NCBI GenBank assembly: GCA_019419645.1
Contig: DXZN01000026.1
Coordinates: forward strand, 1 to 24,179
Direction of reading: 5' to 3'
DNA length: 24,179 nt
Source: Collinsella sp.
GTDB taxonomy: Bacteria; Actinomycetota; Coriobacteriia; Coriobacteriales; Coriobacteriaceae
In this document: positions 21,999 through 24,179 of the stretch, one piece after another
How positions within the stretch are numbered: position 1 is the first letter of the stretch
Layout: each line of letters opens with the position of its first letter
Translations under genes and position numbers: made by a program
Notes under the pieces: model-generated
Told to the model about the DNA's origin: nothing
What the model saw: only the letters and a program-made list of their open reading frames with translations
The model's database searches: none

Positions 21999-22808
21999 AT
22001 GTCTCGTCTGCACCTTCATATCCTCGGCAGTGGCTCTAAAGGCAACTGCGCACTCATCGAGGGCCCGCAGGGGCTCATTATGGTCGATGACGGACTGTCT
22101 CGCCGCGAAACGCTCAAACGCATGGCGGAACTCGGACTGTCGGTAGACGACGTGTACGCCCTTGTTGTCACCCATGAACACAGCGACCACATCAAGGGGC
22201 TTGAGGTATGGTGCAAGCATTGGAATGGCCCAGTCTTTTCCAGCAGAGGAACGCTCACGTCCAAAGAAAGCCTCGCACATCTACCTGTCGAGGAATTCGA
22301 CCCAGGTGACGCCCCCTCTATTGCCGGAGTCCACATTCAAACATATTCGACATCCCACGACGTCGTTAATCCCGTCGGCTACCGGTTTGACGCTCAGGGT
22401 GATTCAATTGGCTTTGCCACCGACACCGGCGAGTTGTCGAAGCATGCCATCGATACGCTCAAGGACTGTCGCATTCTCGCACTCGAAAGCAACCACGATG
22501 TAACCATGCTGCGTCAAGGCGACTATCCTCGCTTTCTTCAGGAACGTATCCTGTCTGTAAAAGGACATCTCTCCAACGATCAGGCCGCCGATGCCGCACG
22601 CGCGTTGGTAACCGATCGCACCGAGCAACTTATCGCGATGCACATTAGCCAAGACAACAATCGCCCAAGCCTGACCGTCAAAAGCTACGCAAGCTCCCTC
22701 GGAGCAACACTCGACAACGAACTTGGCAGCGCCGCCACCCGCGTTGAGGGGCTGCATAAACTCACAATACGTCCCGCCGGGCAATATCGGCCCATGACCA
22801 TTCAATAG
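21999..22808 (+). CDS. MBL-fold metallo-hydrolase, YycJ/WalJ type
   Basis: The 269-residue protein has the metallo-beta-lactamase fold. It begins with the typical LGSGSKGNCALIE strand-loop and has the metal motif THEHSDH (HxHxDH), TSHDVVNPVGYRF, the Asp ligand in ATDTGE, LESNHD and HLSND. This set matches the YycJ/WalJ family, a predicted 5' nuclease-like protein often linked to the WalRK two-component locus; no walRK genes are present here. ATG 21999 is chosen because LHLHILGSGSKGN starts within five residues; the ribosome site (GGA) is weak. It is divergent from tilS. Confidence 0.87.
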   Translation: MSRLHLHILGSGSKGNCALIEGPQGLIMVDDGLSRRETLKRMAELGLSVDDVYALVVTHEHSDHIKGLEVWCKHWNGPVFSSRGTLTSKESLAHLPVEEFDPGDAPSIAGVHIQTYSTSHDVVNPVGYRFDAQGDSIGFATDTGELSKHAIDTLKDCRILALESNHDVTMLRQGDYPRFLQERILSVKGHLSNDQAADAARALVTDRTEQLIAMHISQDNNRPSLTVKSYASSLGATLDNELGSAATRVEGLHKLTIRPAGQYRPMTIQ

Positions 22809-22820
22809 GCCAGCCCAAAT

Positions 22821-22858
22821 AGAAAAGGGGGCCGGGAATCACTTCCCAGCCCCCTTAA
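22821..22858. terminator. Bidirectional terminator between MBL hydrolase and hsp20
   Basis: AAGGGGGCCGGGAA pairs with TTCCCAGCCCCCTT with one mismatch and a TCAC loop. Read leftwards it is followed by TTTTCTATTT, so it serves the hsp20 transcript best and probably the converging hydrolase transcript too. Confidence 0.8.
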
Positions 22859-22888
22859 CGCAGGCACCGATGCCAATAGCCGATAGCG

Positions 22889-23320
22889 TTAGTCGATGGA
22901 AATCTTCGTAACGTTCTTCTTCTCGACAATCTTAGGAACCGTAACGGTAAGGATGCCGTCAGCATACTTAGCCGAAAGGCCCTCGCTCGAAGCGTCCTTC
23001 AGATACACGCCGCGCGTCGCACTGTACGAGCCGAACTCCTTCTGGAGGAAGTTCTTACCCTCGTTTTCGGCGCTCTCCTCGACGTTCACGCTGATGGACA
23101 GGCGACCCTCATTGAGCTCAACGTCGATGTCATCCTTGGCGACACCGGTCAGATACGCCTTGACCTCGTAGCCATCGCCCTTGTCCTCAACGTCAACGGG
23201 GAACGCCGTGGAGGCAATCGAGTTGTTTGCAAGGTCGGTCATATCATCAAACAGATCGAACAGCGAGCTAGCAGAAGGACGAACGCCAAAAACCGAACGA
23301 TAAGGAACCATGCTTGCCAT
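22889..23320 (-). CDS. Small heat-shock protein (Hsp20 / alpha-crystallin family)
   Basis: This 143-residue ATP-independent chaperone holds unfolding proteins as oligomers. The N-terminal arm (MVPYRSVFGVRPSASSLFDLFDDM) is followed by the alpha-crystallin domain from about residue 41 (FPVDVEDKGDGYEVKAYLTG, DDIDVELNEGRLSI, KEFGSYSATRGVYL) with the conserved A-x-x-x-G-x-L motif (AKYADGILTVTVP), and a C-terminal IxI-type ISI. ATG 23320 follows AAAAGGAG at 8 bases. It is divergent from the small membrane protein gene. The 277-base upstream gap is AT-rich; I find no clean CIRCE or HAIR operator. Confidence 0.93.
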   Translation of the reverse strand: MASMVPYRSVFGVRPSASSLFDLFDDMTDLANNSIASTAFPVDVEDKGDGYEVKAYLTGVAKDDIDVELNEGRLSISVNVEESAENEGKNFLQKEFGSYSATRGVYLKDASSEGLSAKYADGILTVTVPKIVEKKNVTKISID

Positions 23321-23556
23321 GTTTACCACTCCTTTTAAGGACTGCCGAGCCATCTTCTAGGTGACTGGGACTTCTTTTGACGCTCTTATATATGCCCACC
23401 CAGTGCTCATATATACATCGACTATAAAGTTTTTTGAGTCCAGTACTATAAGCATATCTAAGTGTGTATGACTCAGGTCTTAGTAAGGTTAAGGTTCTTT
23501 GAACCAGAGCTTAAATAAGAAGTATGTTCGCAGCTACAAATAACAAGGGGCTTACA
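23321..23556. promoter_or_regulatory. AT-rich divergent intergenic region
   Basis: This gap drives hsp20 leftwards and the small membrane-protein gene rightwards. It is clearly more AT-rich than its surroundings and holds several TATA-like strings (23388-23420), TGAGTC at about 23437 and its inverse GACTCA at about 23470, and a GGTTC-TTT-GAACC palindrome near 23490-23502. These may be regulatory sites. I cannot assign one promoter with confidence. Confidence 0.35.
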
Positions 23557-23589
23557 ATGAGCGCGTACACGTTGTTGGTAACGAGCTAA
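23557..23589 (+). CDS. Possible 10-codon leader peptide
   Basis: A short frame reads MSAYTLLVTS and stop. Its ATG is preceded by a strong ribosome site AAGGGG (23545-23550) at 6 bases, and its stop lies 8 bases before the ATG of the next gene, whose own ribosome site AAAGGG overlaps this stop. That layout would permit translational coupling. It contains no obvious attenuator run of one amino acid. It may also be chance. Confidence 0.3.
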   Translation: MSAYTLLVTS

Positions 23590-23597
23590 AGGGCATC

Positions 23598-24065
23598 ATG
23601 GACGACCAAAACCAGAACAATATGTTTATGCCGACGCAGGGCGAAGATACTTCTACGCAGCCGCCACGGTTCCATCGCCCCCACATCTCGCAAGAGCCCA
23701 TTAATGATCCTGAGCCCGATTATGTGACGAGAAATCGATATCAAACGCTCGAGGATGCCCAAACGGGACGTAAACATATGGGCGTTGCCTCGGGAGACCC
23801 TGTATATCTGAAAGACGCACCATTATCTAAAAACAGCGCAGCTAGCGATGAGCCGATGAAAGCATCCGCCGCTCATCAACAAAGAGGGCCTCGACCCAAG
23901 CAAACCTTGACGCATTCGGCTCGCTATCTCGAAACGCCAAAACAGGGAAAATCAATCTTCGTTTCGTCAAGTAAACGACGCAAGCAGCATCAGCTGACAA
24001 TTCTGCTTTTGATCATTGCGGCCATAGCAGTTGCCCTTGTTATACGATTTATTTTCTTTAAATAA
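23598..24065 (+). CDS. Small tail-anchored membrane protein of unknown function
   Basis: I do not recognise this 155-residue protein. Residues 1-about 125 are hydrophilic, rich in Gln, Pro, Ser and charged residues and probably disordered. A basic stretch (SSSKRRKQHQ, about 124-133) precedes one C-terminal hydrophobic helix (LTILLLIIAAIAVALVIRFIFF), followed by a lone Lys. By the positive-inside rule the long N-terminal part should be cytosolic. The start has AAAGGG 4 bases upstream. It has no homologous neighbour to suggest a role. A terminator lies 65 bases past its stop. Confidence 0.7.
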   Translation: MDDQNQNNMFMPTQGEDTSTQPPRFHRPHISQEPINDPEPDYVTRNRYQTLEDAQTGRKHMGVASGDPVYLKDAPLSKNSAASDEPMKASAAHQQRGPRPKQTLTHSARYLETPKQGKSIFVSSSKRRKQHQLTILLLIIAAIAVALVIRFIFFK

Positions 24066-24127
24066 AGGCTCAATACCAAAAACAACAAGATCGTCTGGTG
24101 TAATTGAGTCATTTACACCCCGTAAAC

Positions 24128-24165
24128 GCAAAAAAGGGGGAGGCCGCGAGGCCTCCCCCTTCTTC
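24128..24165. terminator. Bidirectional terminator near the right edge
   Basis: AAGGGGGAGGCC (24134-24145) pairs perfectly with GGCCTCCCCCTT (24150-24161) around a GCGA loop. Read leftwards it is followed by six T residues if the flanking A-run is transcribed as U, so it best serves a gene entering from the right; it can also end the membrane-protein transcript. Confidence 0.85.
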
Positions 24166-24179
24166 AAGTCATCCGACGG

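Noticed and set aside
23321..23556. CIRCE or HAIR heat-shock operator upstream of hsp20
   Set aside because: I looked for TTAGCACTC-N9-GAGTGCTAA and CTTGAGT-N7-ACTCAAG. Only isolated TGAGTC/GACTCA pieces occur, with the wrong spacing.

Overview
The window reads as a chromosomal segment of a high-GC, Gram-positive gut actinobacterium. Protein style, the tilS-hpt-ftsH block and the intergenic repeat style suggest Coriobacteriia, most likely a Collinsella-like species. That is an inference by eye and no database search was made. No rRNA, tRNA, CRISPR array, transposase gene or phage gene was found. Most of the sequence is ordinary chromosomal housekeeping and sugar metabolism.

Left part (1-5.5 kb): a deoxy-sugar locus. 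A LacI-family regulator (+) converges on an operon read leftwards: rhamnulokinase (rhaB), rhamnulose-1-phosphate aldolase (rhaD) and an AraA/FucI-type sugar isomerase in place of a classical RhaA. Matching LacI-type operators (TGAA-centre-CG-TTCA) sit in the rhaB promoter and just upstream of the lacI start, so the circuit can be read from the sequence. rhaB carries a single in-frame UAG codon just upstream of its conserved TNEGG segment.

5.5-8.6 kb: a beta-phosphoglucomutase-like HAD phosphatase (-), an orphan LarE-type sulfur transferase (+), a decayed internal fragment of a second copy of the HAD gene, and a membrane-anchored DNA/RNA non-specific endonuclease (+).

8.7-13.4 kb: an EF-G-like translational GTPase with degenerate G3 and G4 motifs (-), then a polar amino-acid ABC importer operon (binding lipoprotein, permease, ATPase; -) with overlapping genes, its own terminator and a 20-bp near-palindrome in its leader.

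13.45-13.6 kb: a 139-bp element with perfect 35-bp inverted repeats and a nested inner hairpin lies between the divergent promoter regions of the ABC operon and an RlmD/TrmA-type rRNA methyltransferase. It is the least explained structure in the window.

15.2-22 kb: a YcdX-like PHP phosphoesterase and a class I aminotransferase (both -), then the tilS-hpt-ftsH cluster (-). 22-24.2 kb: a YycJ/WalJ-type metallo-beta-lactamase-fold hydrolase (+), an Hsp20 chaperone (-) and a small tail-anchored membrane protein (+) preceded by a possible 10-codon leader ORF. GGGAC-core hairpins recur in the intergenic gaps and resemble REP-type repeats.
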